Of a DNA stretch of 64,000 bases, positions 9,114-17,347 are shown piece by piece. The position numbers were made by a program, and so were the translations under genes. Source of the DNA: Acinetobacter rudis (GTDB lineage Bacteria; Pseudomonadota; Gammaproteobacteria; Pseudomonadales; Moraxellaceae). The notes under the pieces are model-generated. The model was not told the origin of the DNA, ran no database searches, and was given only the letters and a program-made list of their open reading frames with translations. Location: contig NZ_JAVIDR010000015.1 in the NCBI RefSeq assembly GCF_031157835.1, positions 1 through 64,000 on the forward strand, in the 5' to 3' direction. How positions within the stretch are numbered: the first letter of the stretch is position 1; each line of letters begins with the position of its first letter.

Positions 9114-9241
9114 CAAATACTAAACACTTCTGTTTATGAAATTAATGATAACGTTATTTAATTTCTGAGAAATACTTTGAATACTTAAGAAAGGAAGAGT
9201 TAATCACACAATGACATTAAACTGACCTTTAACCAGCCAAG

Positions 9242-10321
9242 TTATAGCAATTCAAACAGCTTTGCTTTAATCTCTTTTGCATCTCCTGCTAAATTAATCG
9301 TCTTAAACTCTATTGAATAGCCTTGAATTTTTACGTGTTCAGAGATTTCATAACCTACACCTGGGTGCAATAAGATTCCTCTTTTATATATAGGCCTACC
9401 ATCTTTTTCTTGAGATCTTAGATAAGCATAAATCTGATATATATAACCATTTCTGAATTTAGAACTTCCAAATCTATTTCGTATTAAAATTTCATTGAAC
9501 TTGGTGTCAATGAGCATCGAATAGTTTTCTTTATTATTCTTTAAAATAATATCAGCTTCCATTAAGGGCATCATACTCGTCAAGTTTGAATCCACATCAA
9601 ACTGCCATTGTAACTTTTTATTATGACTTACATCCCAAACTTGGGCATGTAAATTCTTAACATAGAACCCATAAATGGCTTTCTCAAATAATTTTCGTAG
9701 CCACTCCTCACTCATTTCTTCTAGATTAGGCAGTAAATGATTCCCTTTATACATTGCTGGGATTTTGAGCTCATTTAATAACTGACATGTTTGTAGAAGC
9801 GCCTGTTCAGAATAGTCGAAATATCCGAAGCGATCCGAATTAAGATTATAATTTTGAATGCGAGGACATGTTACACCAAGTCCTTCAAGAGTATTAATAT
9901 ACTGGATAATTCGTGTTCTTAATCTATCTATATCCTTTAAAAACAATGCATTCTTCAAAGTCATCAATACATATTGATATCTTGGGATATCAAGCGAGAG
10001 TTCATCATAAGAGCAATTGACCTTCCCCCTCTGCGTTAACATCTTAGTTTCAGTGACTAAAAAGTTAATACTACCACGCACTCGAGTTAAGTTTTTATTT
10101 CGACTGACATAATTACTTGATAATCCCTTAGTAATATTTTTATCAAACTGATCACACAGTAACTCTAAAATTACGGTGTATAAGTCATCTAAATTATCCT
10201 CAACATTCGAAAAACTTTCTTTGGAAGTCTTATAGACTTCCGAAGCATATAAAATTAACAACCAAACATTTTTGATTGGGATGCCATATTTTGTAATGTA
10301 ATGGCAATGGATATCCAACAT
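9242..10321 (-). CDS. mcrC: McrC-type endonuclease subunit of a McrBC system
   Basis: This 359-residue protein has the McrC layout: an N-terminal McrB-binding part and a C-terminal PD-(D/E)xK nuclease. The catalytic triad is visible as D257 in EADIIL, then D272-T-K274 in LIDTKF. McrC is the DNA-cutting partner that is switched on by the McrB GTPase. The gene starts 5 bases after the mcrB stop. It is near the length of E. coli McrC (348) and intact. Codons are AT-rich compared with the core genes to the right of ssrA. Confidence 0.93.
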   Translation of the reverse strand: MLDIHCHYITKYGIPIKNVWLLILYASEVYKTSKESFSNVEDNLDDLYTVILELLCDQFDKNITKGLSSNYVSRNKNLTRVRGSINFLVTETKMLTQRGKVNCSYDELSLDIPRYQYVLMTLKNALFLKDIDRLRTRIIQYINTLEGLGVTCPRIQNYNLNSDRFGYFDYSEQALLQTCQLLNELKIPAMYKGNHLLPNLEEMSEEWLRKLFEKAIYGFYVKNLHAQVWDVSHNKKLQWQFDVDSNLTSMMPLMEADIILKNNKENYSMLIDTKFNEILIRNRFGSSKFRNGYIYQIYAYLRSQEKDGRPIYKRGILLHPGVGYEISEHVKIQGYSIEFKTINLAGDAKEIKAKLFELL

Positions 10322-10326
10322 ATTCC

Positions 10327-12462
10327 TTAGATATCCTTTAAATTGTCACATAAACTTGATGCTTGAGCTGGATTATCAGGCCAATAATCTATTAACAATG
10401 GTTTTACTTCCGCATCAACCACATCTTCAATCCATTCTTTTAACTCACCAAAAGTCTGCGTAGGTGTAAAGAAACTATGGCCAACACAAAATGGCTTACC
10501 TAGCCTTGGATCTTGCTGAATAACTGTGTTTAACTGCTCAATCTTTAATTGTAGTTGCTGAAGTTGTAGATCTGTTATTTGGTTAATATTGTCTTTAACC
10601 TCTTTCATCCAAACTTCATTAAATGTTGGTTCTAGCTCTTCAAAAGCAAAGCGGCGTCGAAAAGCCAAATCTAATTTAGCCAAGGAACGATCAGCAATAT
10701 TCATTGTTCCCAACACATAAACATTTTCAGGCACATAGATTTTTTCATTTTTGTCTTTTTTATAGATTAACTCTAATGAATGTTCATAAGCACGTTTTGA
10801 TTTTTCAATTAATGTCAACATTTCACCAAAAATTTGTGAAGGATTACCACGATTAATCTCTTCAATGAGAATAACAAATTTTTGTGTTGGGTTATGACGT
10901 GCTCGATTAATTAACTCAAGAAATACCCCATCAACAAGCTGTAATTTCCCATCGGAATTAGGTCTCCATCCCCGAATAAAATCTTCATATGAAGTTGTAG
11001 GATGAAACTGCACATGGATAAAGTTTTCTTTATTTTTTCCCACTAAATATTCAGCTAACAATTGCGCTAACCAAGTTTTTCCAGTTCCTGTAGCACCCTG
11101 AAAAATAACATTTTTTGAAAGCTCCATTCTACGAACAATTAGTGATAACTTTTCTTTATTTAAAAAACAACGCTTGTCGACAATATTTTCCAAAGTAACT
11201 CTTTCATCTACGAAAACAGTTGGGTTAGCATCTACTACCTCATCTTCTTCAACGATTTTTGTTTCATACGCTTTTATACTTAATGCTGGAAAACTTTTGA
11301 CAGAGGTCTCATCACTTTTAAATAATTCATTTAGATTATCCATTAAATCTAAATAGTTTTTACCATCAATTGTTTTTTTAGGGCCGCTATATAAAATTTT
11401 AACACTTAACTCTTCTTCAATATAATTTCGCGATGTCCCATCTAAACTTAAGTAATCCCATGGTCTTATCCAAAACAAGGCCATTGTAATATTCCAACCG
11501 ATCCCCTTTTGCAATAAAAGACTGTCATACGACTCTATAAAACTTTGCTTAGATTGAACTGTTTCCTCATCTTCTGCAAATCTAATTGATAATTCAAAAA
11601 AATCCCATAAATTTTGTACATCATTTGGCTCTTGCATCTCTTCAAATGAAAAAAACCATGATTTCATATTATTTAATACAGGAATACCTTCAAAGTTTAT
11701 TGGAACATCAACATCTACTAAAAGCACTCGTGCTAAGTCAGCAGCAATAGCCTTTCGATTTATAATCGTCATTTGCCTATTGACCATACCCAACACTGTA
11801 AATGGACAAATATCATTTAACTCTTTATTAAGTAAATAAGATAAATTATGCTTCTGTGCTATGACTTTTATCTTTTCGACCAAATCAACTCTATTTTCTT
11901 TATAACTTAATAATTGATTAGAAAGTTCAATAAAAAAAGGAGCCCAAGTAATCCCATTTTTTTCAACATCACCAAAACGCCCTTTCCAATAAGGCTGATT
12001 ACGAAAATAATCATAGTCTTGTGGTTGATCCTCAAAGGCAAAATCTATAAGTTTTTTTGCATCTTCTGATTCGTACTTAACTTTCCACAACGTTGTTCTA
12101 TTTGTATAGAAATACCATTCTTTAGGTTCTTTAAAAACTTGCCAGTTGACATCAACAAAATGGCCATCTTGACGATTAGCAGTAATTATTCCTATTGCCT
12201 TTATAGCCATGACTGAAACAAAATTATTTTTAGCATCAAAAGGTAAGCCTTTTTTACGAACATATGAAGATTTAATAGCAATCCTATCCCCAACATTCAT
12301 TGAATTAACTTTATTAATTAACTCAGTTTCATAACCATTTTCCCAGATGCCTTGACTAATAAAACGCTCAAACTGATCATCACTCCCACCAAAAGAGGCT
12401 CCAGCAAACCAATATGTTAGATTTGATTTTTCAGATTGATTCTCAACATTAATATTAGACAT
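10327..12462 (-). CDS. mcrB: McrB-type AAA+ GTPase with N-terminal EVE/PUA-like sensor domain
   Basis: At 711 residues it is longer than E. coli McrB (459). The C-terminal AAA+ motor carries Walker A GATGTGKT (456-463), Walker B ILIEEINRGN (531-540) and GTMNIADRS (585-593), the McrB-specific guanine and sensor motif. Residues about 14-130 (YWFAGASFGG, then GDRIAIKSSY) look like an EVE/PUA-like fold, a family that reads modified bases. The middle region (about 150-400) resembles the extra helical domain of other long McrB proteins. The system probably cuts DNA with modified cytosine, the reverse of what type I HsdR senses. It forms an operon with mcrC. The exact modification cannot be told from sequence. 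Confidence 0.92.
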   Translation of the reverse strand: MSNINVENQSEKSNLTYWFAGASFGGSDDQFERFISQGIWENGYETELINKVNSMNVGDRIAIKSSYVRKKGLPFDAKNNFVSVMAIKAIGIITANRQDGHFVDVNWQVFKEPKEWYFYTNRTTLWKVKYESEDAKKLIDFAFEDQPQDYDYFRNQPYWKGRFGDVEKNGITWAPFFIELSNQLLSYKENRVDLVEKIKVIAQKHNLSYLLNKELNDICPFTVLGMVNRQMTIINRKAIAADLARVLLVDVDVPINFEGIPVLNNMKSWFFSFEEMQEPNDVQNLWDFFELSIRFAEDEETVQSKQSFIESYDSLLLQKGIGWNITMALFWIRPWDYLSLDGTSRNYIEEELSVKILYSGPKKTIDGKNYLDLMDNLNELFKSDETSVKSFPALSIKAYETKIVEEDEVVDANPTVFVDERVTLENIVDKRCFLNKEKLSLIVRRMELSKNVIFQGATGTGKTWLAQLLAEYLVGKNKENFIHVQFHPTTSYEDFIRGWRPNSDGKLQLVDGVFLELINRARHNPTQKFVILIEEINRGNPSQIFGEMLTLIEKSKRAYEHSLELIYKKDKNEKIYVPENVYVLGTMNIADRSLAKLDLAFRRRFAFEELEPTFNEVWMKEVKDNINQITDLQLQQLQLKIEQLNTVIQQDPRLGKPFCVGHSFFTPTQTFGELKEWIEDVVDAEVKPLLIDYWPDNPAQASSLCDNLKDI

Positions 12463-12604
12463 CTTACAAGCTATTTATAAAAAATTGGCTAATTATACTC
12501 TATAAGTTTCAATAAATTATTTATTATTCAAATAATAAGTCAATGTAAATCATATGAATTACATGCAGTCTACTATCATTAATAGTTAGTGAAATTCCAT
12601 AATC

Positions 12605-12626
12605 AAAAAAGGGAGCTCACGCTCCC
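12605..12626 (-). terminator. Rho-independent terminator of the AlpA-like gene
   Basis: On the minus strand GGGAGC, a 4-base loop and GCTCCC are followed by TTTTTT. The stop codon of the gene lies inside the hairpin. Confidence 0.85.
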
Positions 12627-12856
12627 ACCACTTTATCGACTTGCCAGCTTGTCCTCAATCCATTGATTTCCCAAGCTGACCAGCCGATGCGCTTTGTTGT
12701 GATCGTAACTTTCTTTGGAAAGGTCGGATCGTAATAAGGTGAGTTTTCATCCATCATTTCATAGATGGTTGAACGACAAACACCTGTGAACTCGATGACT
12801 TGTTTGATGTTAATCAATTGATTCATTTGAAAGGTTTGGCCTACGAACGCATTCAT
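12617..12856 (-). CDS. AlpA-family DNA-binding regulator
   Basis: This 79-residue protein has a MerR/AlpA-type winged helix: LINIKQVIEFTGVCRSTIY (about 13-31) is the helix-turn-helix, followed by PTFPKKVTI and a final recognition segment IGWSAWEINGL. AlpA-like proteins control excision or early genes of integrated islands and P4-like satellites. The ATG at 12856 is preceded by GGAG at good spacing. It stands alone with its own terminator, inside the island near the integrase, and likely controls integrase or excisionase expression. Intact. Confidence 0.85.
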   Translation of the reverse strand: MNAFVGQTFQMNQLINIKQVIEFTGVCRSTIYEMMDENSPYYDPTFPKKVTITTKRIGWSAWEINGLRTSWQVDKVVGA

Positions 12857-12943
12857 GATGTTTACTCCAATTCAATGATGCGAGCGGGTATTCGCTCAAA
12901 TGATAGGACAGCCCTATAATTTTTTACTCAGCCCCTTAACCTG

Positions 12944-13399
12944 CTAATGCACAGCCTTTACTGACTGCTGCAATCCCTTCTGAATATCTTGCACTTGAGA
13001 TACCTCATGAACTTGCAGTTTCTCCTCACCGTAGAACTCTTCACCTACCTCAAGCCCCTCGTCGCTATTCACTTCAAACTTCGCATTAGCAAAACCCTGC
13101 CGTGCAATCTGATCCAAAGCCAATTGTTGAAAGCCTGATTGTTGAATCTGCTCTTTGATTTCCTGTGCTGTTTGAATCGCTTCATGCAACTGCACGCCTT
13201 CACGTAAAGTTAAGTCCACGTAATACACAGGCGCACGACAGCTTTGTATTGTACTTTTCCCTCGCAAAGTCAGTTGCAGGGGTAGACAGGACAGTAGACC
13301 ACCTGAGGCTGCGTGGTAATAAGCCAGCCTTGCAGCTAAAGTCCGAATACTATTAAAGCCTGTAGTTCTAAAAATGAATGTCCCTAGTTCAAGCGCGTA
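12944..13399 (-). pseudogene. 5'-truncated mobile-element gene
   Basis: The frame encoding APVYYVDLTLREGVQ and the acidic, glutamine-rich C-terminal part ends at 12944. The first start in frame is a TTG at 13267 giving 107 residues, without a ribosome binding site. The same frame stays open upstream to about 13399 (including RTLAARLAYYHAASGGLL) with no ATG, and meets a stop there. This looks like the C-terminal two thirds of a larger protein whose beginning was lost where the plus-strand gene array begins. From memory it resembles a conserved protein of integrative elements, but I cannot name the family. It is probably non-functional. Confidence 0.55.
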
Positions 13400-13500
13400 G
13401 AGCTAAGTTTATTGAATTACAACCAGAGATCTCACTTGAAAATGAAGACCAAGTTAAGTTTTATGCCCAGGCACTAACTGCAGAACGGTGGGTGTCATGA
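13378..13500 (+). CDS. Very small hypothetical protein (40 aa) of the island
   Basis: An ATG at 13378 opens a 40-residue frame (MSLVQARRAKFIELQPEISL, then a charged helical end ERWVS). Its stop TGA overlaps the next ATG as ATGA at 13497-13500, which argues that it is translated. It is basic then acidic, with no motif. No clear ribosome binding site is seen. It starts at the same place where the minus-strand gene is cut off, so the N-terminus could be artificial. Confidence 0.4.
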   Translation: MSLVQARRAKFIELQPEISLENEDQVKFYAQALTAERWVS

Positions 13501-13691
13501 TTTTCTTTACCGATTTAAATTTCACAAAACATGCAATCAACTTGGCCAATTTAAACAATGTCCAACTAAGTGAAAAAAATGGTGCTTTGGTTATGTCATT
13601 TCACATGGTTGGCCCACACGTGATACCAGCAACTGTTGATCGTAAGACCGCAGATCGCCTGATGAAAGAATTGGAGAGCCAACATGAATAA
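13497..13691 (+). CDS. Small hypothetical island protein (64 aa)
   Basis: The best start is the ATG at 13497, which overlaps the previous stop, rather than the GTG at 13488. The 64-residue product begins MIFFTDLNFTKHAINLANL and ends in a charged helix (KTADRLMKELESQHE). No known domain. Its stop overlaps the next gene by eight bases (ATGAATAA). It is part of a tightly packed rightward operon leading to the excisionase and integrase. Confidence 0.65.
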   Translation: MIFFTDLNFTKHAINLANLNNVQLSEKNGALVMSFHMVGPHVIPATVDRKTADRLMKELESQHE

Positions 13692-13896
13692 GTTTAAAGC
13701 TAATGACAAAGTCGTTTATGCAGATAGTTCTATTCCAAATAATTTAGTCATGAATGTAAAACGCGGCACATATAAAAGCAGTGGCGTAGAAATGGTGACA
13801 GTCGAATTACCTGGTGGACTGGCTCATTCATTTTCTTCTGAATTAAGACTTGCAACAGAAGCAGAAGCTAAATCGGGGATCAGACATGAAAAATGA
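13684..13896 (+). CDS. Small hypothetical island protein (70 aa)
   Basis: This 70-residue protein looks like a small beta-barrel (KFKANDKVVYADSS, then VEMVTVELPGG), reminiscent of short KOW/SH3-like folds, but I cannot assign it. It overlaps the previous gene by 8 bases and the next (excisionase) start by 11 bases. The overlapping chain suggests one transcript and coupled translation. Confidence 0.65.
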   Translation: MNKFKANDKVVYADSSIPNNLVMNVKRGTYKSSGVEMVTVELPGGLAHSFSSELRLATEAEAKSGIRHEK

Positions 13897-14245
13897 AATC
13901 ATAGAAGCCTTATTAGAACTAGGCTTAACACCTGTTGATTGGGTCGATGCTTTCCAGTTTTCAAAACTCACTGGTATTGAGGAACAGAAACTAACTCACA
14001 GACGTAAGAAATGGCCAGAAGATCTAGTTTGGTCAAAGCAAGATGGCAATATTTATTTTTCTATTCGGGGTTACAACCAATGGCTGACAGAACAAGCGAC
14101 AAATCGTTACCTACTGGCGTGCGGATCAGAAATGGCTCAATCCAAATCTACTTTGAACGACACAAACAAGCCTATAACATCACGTTACCGCACCCCCCGA
14201 CTGCGGAAGGTATTAGCACAGCCAGCAAAATTAGAAGTCAGTTAA
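13886..14245 (+). CDS. xis: Excisionase-like protein
   Basis: The ATG at 13886 follows CGGGGAT, a usable ribosome binding site; an upstream in-frame start at 13850 is inside the previous gene and less likely. Residues about 13-70 (DWVDAFQFSKLTGI, then KWPEDLVWSKQDGNIYFSI) resemble the winged-helix excisionase domain that bends attachment-site DNA and directs the integrase to excise. The 119-residue frame runs 166 bases into the integrase gene in another frame. The last 50 residues are low in structure and may be only a by-product of this overlap. Intact. Confidence 0.75.
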   Translation: MKNEIIEALLELGLTPVDWVDAFQFSKLTGIEEQKLTHRRKKWPEDLVWSKQDGNIYFSIRGYNQWLTEQATNRYLLACGSEMAQSKSTLNDTNKPITSRYRTPRLRKVLAQPAKLEVS

Positions 14246-15228
14246 TCACTAAAGCCGAATGGGGGATTCTCACTGAAAAGGATATTGCTGAAGCTCGTGG
14301 TGAAATAATAGATACCCAGCACGTTATCGTAGGTGATGGCGTGTTATTTCAGGAAGTTGCTCAGAAATATCTTAAACATTGCGAAAGTAATCTTGATACA
14401 AAGAAAGGCTATAAAAACATCCTAGAAAAACACTGGATGCCTTATTTTGCTTTAACACCTATTGATCAGATTGCTACTGATGATATTCGAGATGTTATTG
14501 CTGAAAAGGATTTTCAGACAGCTAAGACATTAAATAATTGTCTGATCCCATTACGTGGTGTATTTGCAACAGCGATCGAAGGAAAGCACATTACTGAAAA
14601 TCCAATTCAGAATATTAAAAATAAAAAGGTTCAATTAGATATACCCGATCCTTTTAGCCGAGATGAAATGAATGCACTTTTATCCTGGTTAAAATCCAAT
14701 TTAGACGATAAAAATATTTTCTATTATTGGTACTACGAACTAGCGTTCTGGACAGGCTGCAGACCATCTGAATTAATCGCTTTACGATGGTCAGATATTG
14801 ATTGGTTTAATGACACTATGCGTATTAGCAAAAGTCGGGTGCGTGGTACTGAAAAAAATGTGACCAAAACACATGTAGCTAGAGAAGTTTATTTAAATGA
14901 CCGATCTAAAGCAGCACTGAAAGCTATTAAAGATATGAGACTTAGCAGCTCTTACGTGATGATATGCCCAGAGACTTCAGAACCTTTCTTTAATGAAAAG
15001 CCTCCACGTCTTCGTTTAGTTGAAGCAATGCAATCATGTATGATTCGGCATCGTCCAGCATATAATGCACGACATACCCATGCAACGATGATGCTTATGG
15101 ATGGAGTTAACCCGGTATTTGTTGCAGATCAACTTGGCCACAGCCTTCAAATGCTGATCAAGCGTTATGCAAAGTGGATTCATGGGGATAAAAATAAAAT
15201 TGAAATGTCGAAGCTGAAAACAGACTAA
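14080..15228 (+). CDS. int: Tyrosine recombinase (integrase) of the ssrA island
   Basis: Taking the ATG at 14080, the protein has 382 residues; the frame also opens at 14011 but that start gives an unlikely N-terminus. The beginning (TGVRIRNGSIQIYFE) is an arm-DNA-binding domain, followed by a SAM-like core-binding domain (about 95-175) and the catalytic domain. Catalytic signatures are TGCRPSELIALRW, ARHTHATMM, LGHS and the nucleophile tyrosine in KRYAKW. The gene points at the 3' end of ssrA, 143 bases away, the classic arrangement of elements that insert in tmRNA. It is followed by its own terminator and by repeated TCCTGTCA sites. Intact. Confidence 0.94.
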   Translation: MADRTSDKSLPTGVRIRNGSIQIYFERHKQAYNITLPHPPTAEGISTASKIRSQLITKAEWGILTEKDIAEARGEIIDTQHVIVGDGVLFQEVAQKYLKHCESNLDTKKGYKNILEKHWMPYFALTPIDQIATDDIRDVIAEKDFQTAKTLNNCLIPLRGVFATAIEGKHITENPIQNIKNKKVQLDIPDPFSRDEMNALLSWLKSNLDDKNIFYYWYYELAFWTGCRPSELIALRWSDIDWFNDTMRISKSRVRGTEKNVTKTHVAREVYLNDRSKAALKAIKDMRLSSSYVMICPETSEPFFNEKPPRLRLVEAMQSCMIRHRPAYNARHTHATMMLMDGVNPVFVADQLGHSLQMLIKRYAKWIHGDKNKIEMSKLKTD

Positions 15229-15252
15229 AAGATATTTCTTATAATTTTCAAG

Positions 15253-15277
15253 ACTCGCTATATGCGAGTTTTTTTAA
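15253..15277 (+). terminator. Terminator after the integrase
   Basis: ACTCGC, a 5-base loop and GCGAGT are followed by a run of T, 25 bases after the integrase stop. Confidence 0.85.
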
Positions 15278-15282
15278 TACTG

Positions 15283-15325
15283 TTTTGACAGGTTTAGGAT
15301 GTCAAATCCTGTCAAAATCCTGTCA
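15283..15325. repeat. Cluster of TCCTGTCA repeats beside the integrase
   Basis: TTTTGACAGG (15283-15292) and its exact complement CCTGTCAAAA (15308-15317) form a 10-base inverted repeat. A further TCCTGTCA follows in direct orientation at 15318-15325. Position between integrase and ssrA suggests arm-type binding sites for the integrase or excisionase. Confidence 0.6.
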
Positions 15326-15352
15326 TAAAAAAAGCCACTCTCGTAAGTGGCT
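15325..15352 (-). terminator. Terminator of ssrA
   Basis: On the minus strand AGCCACT, a 6-base loop and AGTGGCT are followed by a run of seven T. It lies 19 bases after the tmRNA 3' end. Confidence 0.88.
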
Positions 15353-15370
15353 GATTTTATTACAAAATTT

Positions 15371-15400
15371 TGGTGGAGATGGCGGGAGTTGAACCCGCGT
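15371..15400 (-). other. Probable attachment site in the ssrA 3' end
   Basis: The T-arm and acceptor end of tmRNA is the usual crossover site for integrases lying next to it. The element restores this end, so a second copy of part of it should mark the other island border. I found no second copy from 1 to 15370, so that border lies to the left of the window. Confidence 0.5.
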
Positions 15401-15730
15401 CCGCCAACACTACACTCGAGAATACTACATGCTTAGATATCGTCTATTTTTTTAACATTTTGTGACCCGACGAACAGGGTACAAAACGCGATCCTCTAAG
15501 TTTGGTATAAAGCCCCGAGGCTTGACTTTATACGGACTTGTGTGCGTTCGCTTCGGTCGGGTTCACTGACCACAAGTATTCAGTGAAGCGGACAAACTGC
15601 CCTTAGGCAGCTAGAGCGTAAGATTCGTCGTTTGCGACTATTAAATTGCAAATTTTATTTACGAGAGGAAATGCGCTCTCGGCATGCATCTATGAGCTTC
15701 ATCATCAGCGTCGAAGCCAATAACATCCCC
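15371..15730 (-). ncRNA. ssrA: Transfer-messenger RNA
   Basis: The 3' end on the minus strand is the tRNA-like part: T-arm GGTTCAACTCCCGCC, acceptor ending in ACCA. The 5' end starts GGGGATGTTATTGGCTTCGA, the conserved tmRNA beginning that pairs with the 3' end. The tag reading frame is at 15603-15635, GCA AAC GAC GAA TCT TAC GCT CTA GCT GCC TAA, encoding ANDESYALAA, close to E. coli ANDENYALAA. tmRNA with SmpB rescues stalled ribosomes and marks the product for proteolysis. It is 360 bases long and has its own terminator. Island genes lie at its 3' side and glpK is divergent at its 5' side. Confidence 0.97.
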
Positions 15731-15861
15731 AAAGTACCCTCATATCTTAACAGATTTTTTTTAAATTACGATGTTTTTCTCTCTATTTATATGTTTTAAC
15801 AAGCATACTCATTTTAAATGGCCTAAAATATAGCGATTTCCACCTAAAAAAACTAAAAAAT

Positions 15862-17340
15862 ATGAGCTACTTACTTGCAATAGACCAAGGCACCACCTCA
15901 TGTAGAGCAATTATCTTTGATGAACATGCTCAAATTCATGCCACCGCACAACGTGAAATCCATATTACAACCCCACATTCTGGGTGGGTTGAACAAGATG
16001 CACAAGAAATTTGGACAACACAAATTGCTGTTATACAACAAGCCATTGCTGCTGCCCGTCTCATGCCTAAAGATATTGCAGCCATGGGACTTACCAATCA
16101 ACGCGAAACAACTGTGGTATGGGACAAAAAAACAGGCCGCCCTCTTGCCCCAGCTATTGTTTGGCAAGATCGACGTGCTGCTGCTTGGTGTAACCAACTA
16201 ATTGAGCGAGGACTTACCCAAACCATACACCATAAAACGGGTTTACGAGTGGACCCTTATTTTAGTGCAGGAAAACTAGTCTGGTTACTTGATAATATAG
16301 AAGGTCTAAGAGATTTAGCCGCACAAAATCGGGTCGCATTCGGTACGATCGATAGTTGGTTAATTTGGAACTTAACTCATGGTGCCGAACATATCATTGA
16401 AATGAGTAATGCTTCTCGCACGATGATGATGAATTTACACCTACAGACATGGGATGATGAACTACTCGATGCTTTTGATATCCCTCGCAGCATGTTACCG
16501 AAAATTATTTCCTCAGACACCTATATATCGGATACGGCAACAGGATTATTAGGTGCCAATATTCCTATTATGGGAATTTTAGGGGACCAACAAGCAGCGC
16601 TGTTCGGGCAATCTTGTTTTGAAGCTGGCAGTGCAAAAAACACTTATGGTACGGGTTGTTTTATGCTATTCAACACTGGTCATGAAATTCAGTATAGCCA
16701 CAATCAACTACTTACAAGTCTAGCATGGCAGTGCCAAGGCCAAACTCGCTATGTACTCGAAGGCAGTGTTTTCATGGCTGGTGCAATAGTGCAATGGTTA
16801 CGAGATGGGCTTGGAATCATTAAACACAGTGCTGAAGTCGAAAAGTTAGCATGTCAGGTAAGTAATAGTGATGGCGTTGTGCTTGTCCCAGCATTTACAG
16901 GTTTAGGTGCACCACACTGGGACAGCGATGCCCGCGCACTTTTATGTGGAATGTCACGTGGTACAAACAAAGCACATATTGCACGAGCCGCACTTGAATC
17001 AATTGCTTTTCAAGTTTCCGATGTACTCAATGCCATGCAATCAGATATTTCTAAACCATTAACCGAATTAAGAGTTGATGGTGGCGCAAGTCAAAATGCT
17101 ATGTTGATGCAATTTCAAGCAGATCTATTAAATGTTCCTGTCCTACGCCCCAAAATGCTAGAGTCCACTGCTTGGGGGGCTGCCGCTATGGCAGGTTTAA
17201 AAGCCGGTGTATTTTCAAATCTAGATGAAATTCAACAATCTTGGAAATTAGACCGCAGTTTTGAACCACAAATGAGTGAAGATCAACGCCAATCTCGTTT
17301 AGCAGAATGGGCAACAGCACTAAAAAGAGCTAAATCTTAA
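15862..17340 (+). CDS. glpK: Glycerol kinase
   Basis: This 492-residue FGGY kinase converts glycerol and ATP to glycerol 3-phosphate in the cytoplasm. It begins with the phosphate-binding AIDQGTTSCRAI, then the substrate loops GLTNQRET and PAIVWQDRR, and carries KNTYGTGCF, GLGAPHWDS and the C-terminal VDGGASQNAMLMQFQ. Length is normal. The start at 15862 has a poor ribosome binding site (A-rich). It stands alone: no glpF or glpD is beside it. It is divergent from ssrA and separated from it by about 130 AT-rich bases that must hold both promoters. Confidence 0.96.
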   Translation: MSYLLAIDQGTTSCRAIIFDEHAQIHATAQREIHITTPHSGWVEQDAQEIWTTQIAVIQQAIAAARLMPKDIAAMGLTNQRETTVVWDKKTGRPLAPAIVWQDRRAAAWCNQLIERGLTQTIHHKTGLRVDPYFSAGKLVWLLDNIEGLRDLAAQNRVAFGTIDSWLIWNLTHGAEHIIEMSNASRTMMMNLHLQTWDDELLDAFDIPRSMLPKIISSDTYISDTATGLLGANIPIMGILGDQQAALFGQSCFEAGSAKNTYGTGCFMLFNTGHEIQYSHNQLLTSLAWQCQGQTRYVLEGSVFMAGAIVQWLRDGLGIIKHSAEVEKLACQVSNSDGVVLVPAFTGLGAPHWDSDARALLCGMSRGTNKAHIARAALESIAFQVSDVLNAMQSDISKPLTELRVDGGASQNAMLMQFQADLLNVPVLRPKMLESTAWGAAAMAGLKAGVFSNLDEIQQSWKLDRSFEPQMSEDQRQSRLAEWATALKRAKS

Positions 17341-17347
17341 ATCAAGT

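Noticed and set aside
13378..13896. Toxin-antitoxin pair
   Set aside because: The small overlapping genes look like a pair by size, but no toxin or antitoxin fold or motif is visible.
1..15370. CRISPR array or phage structural genes in the island
   Set aside because: No regularly spaced repeats and no capsid, tail or terminase genes are present.
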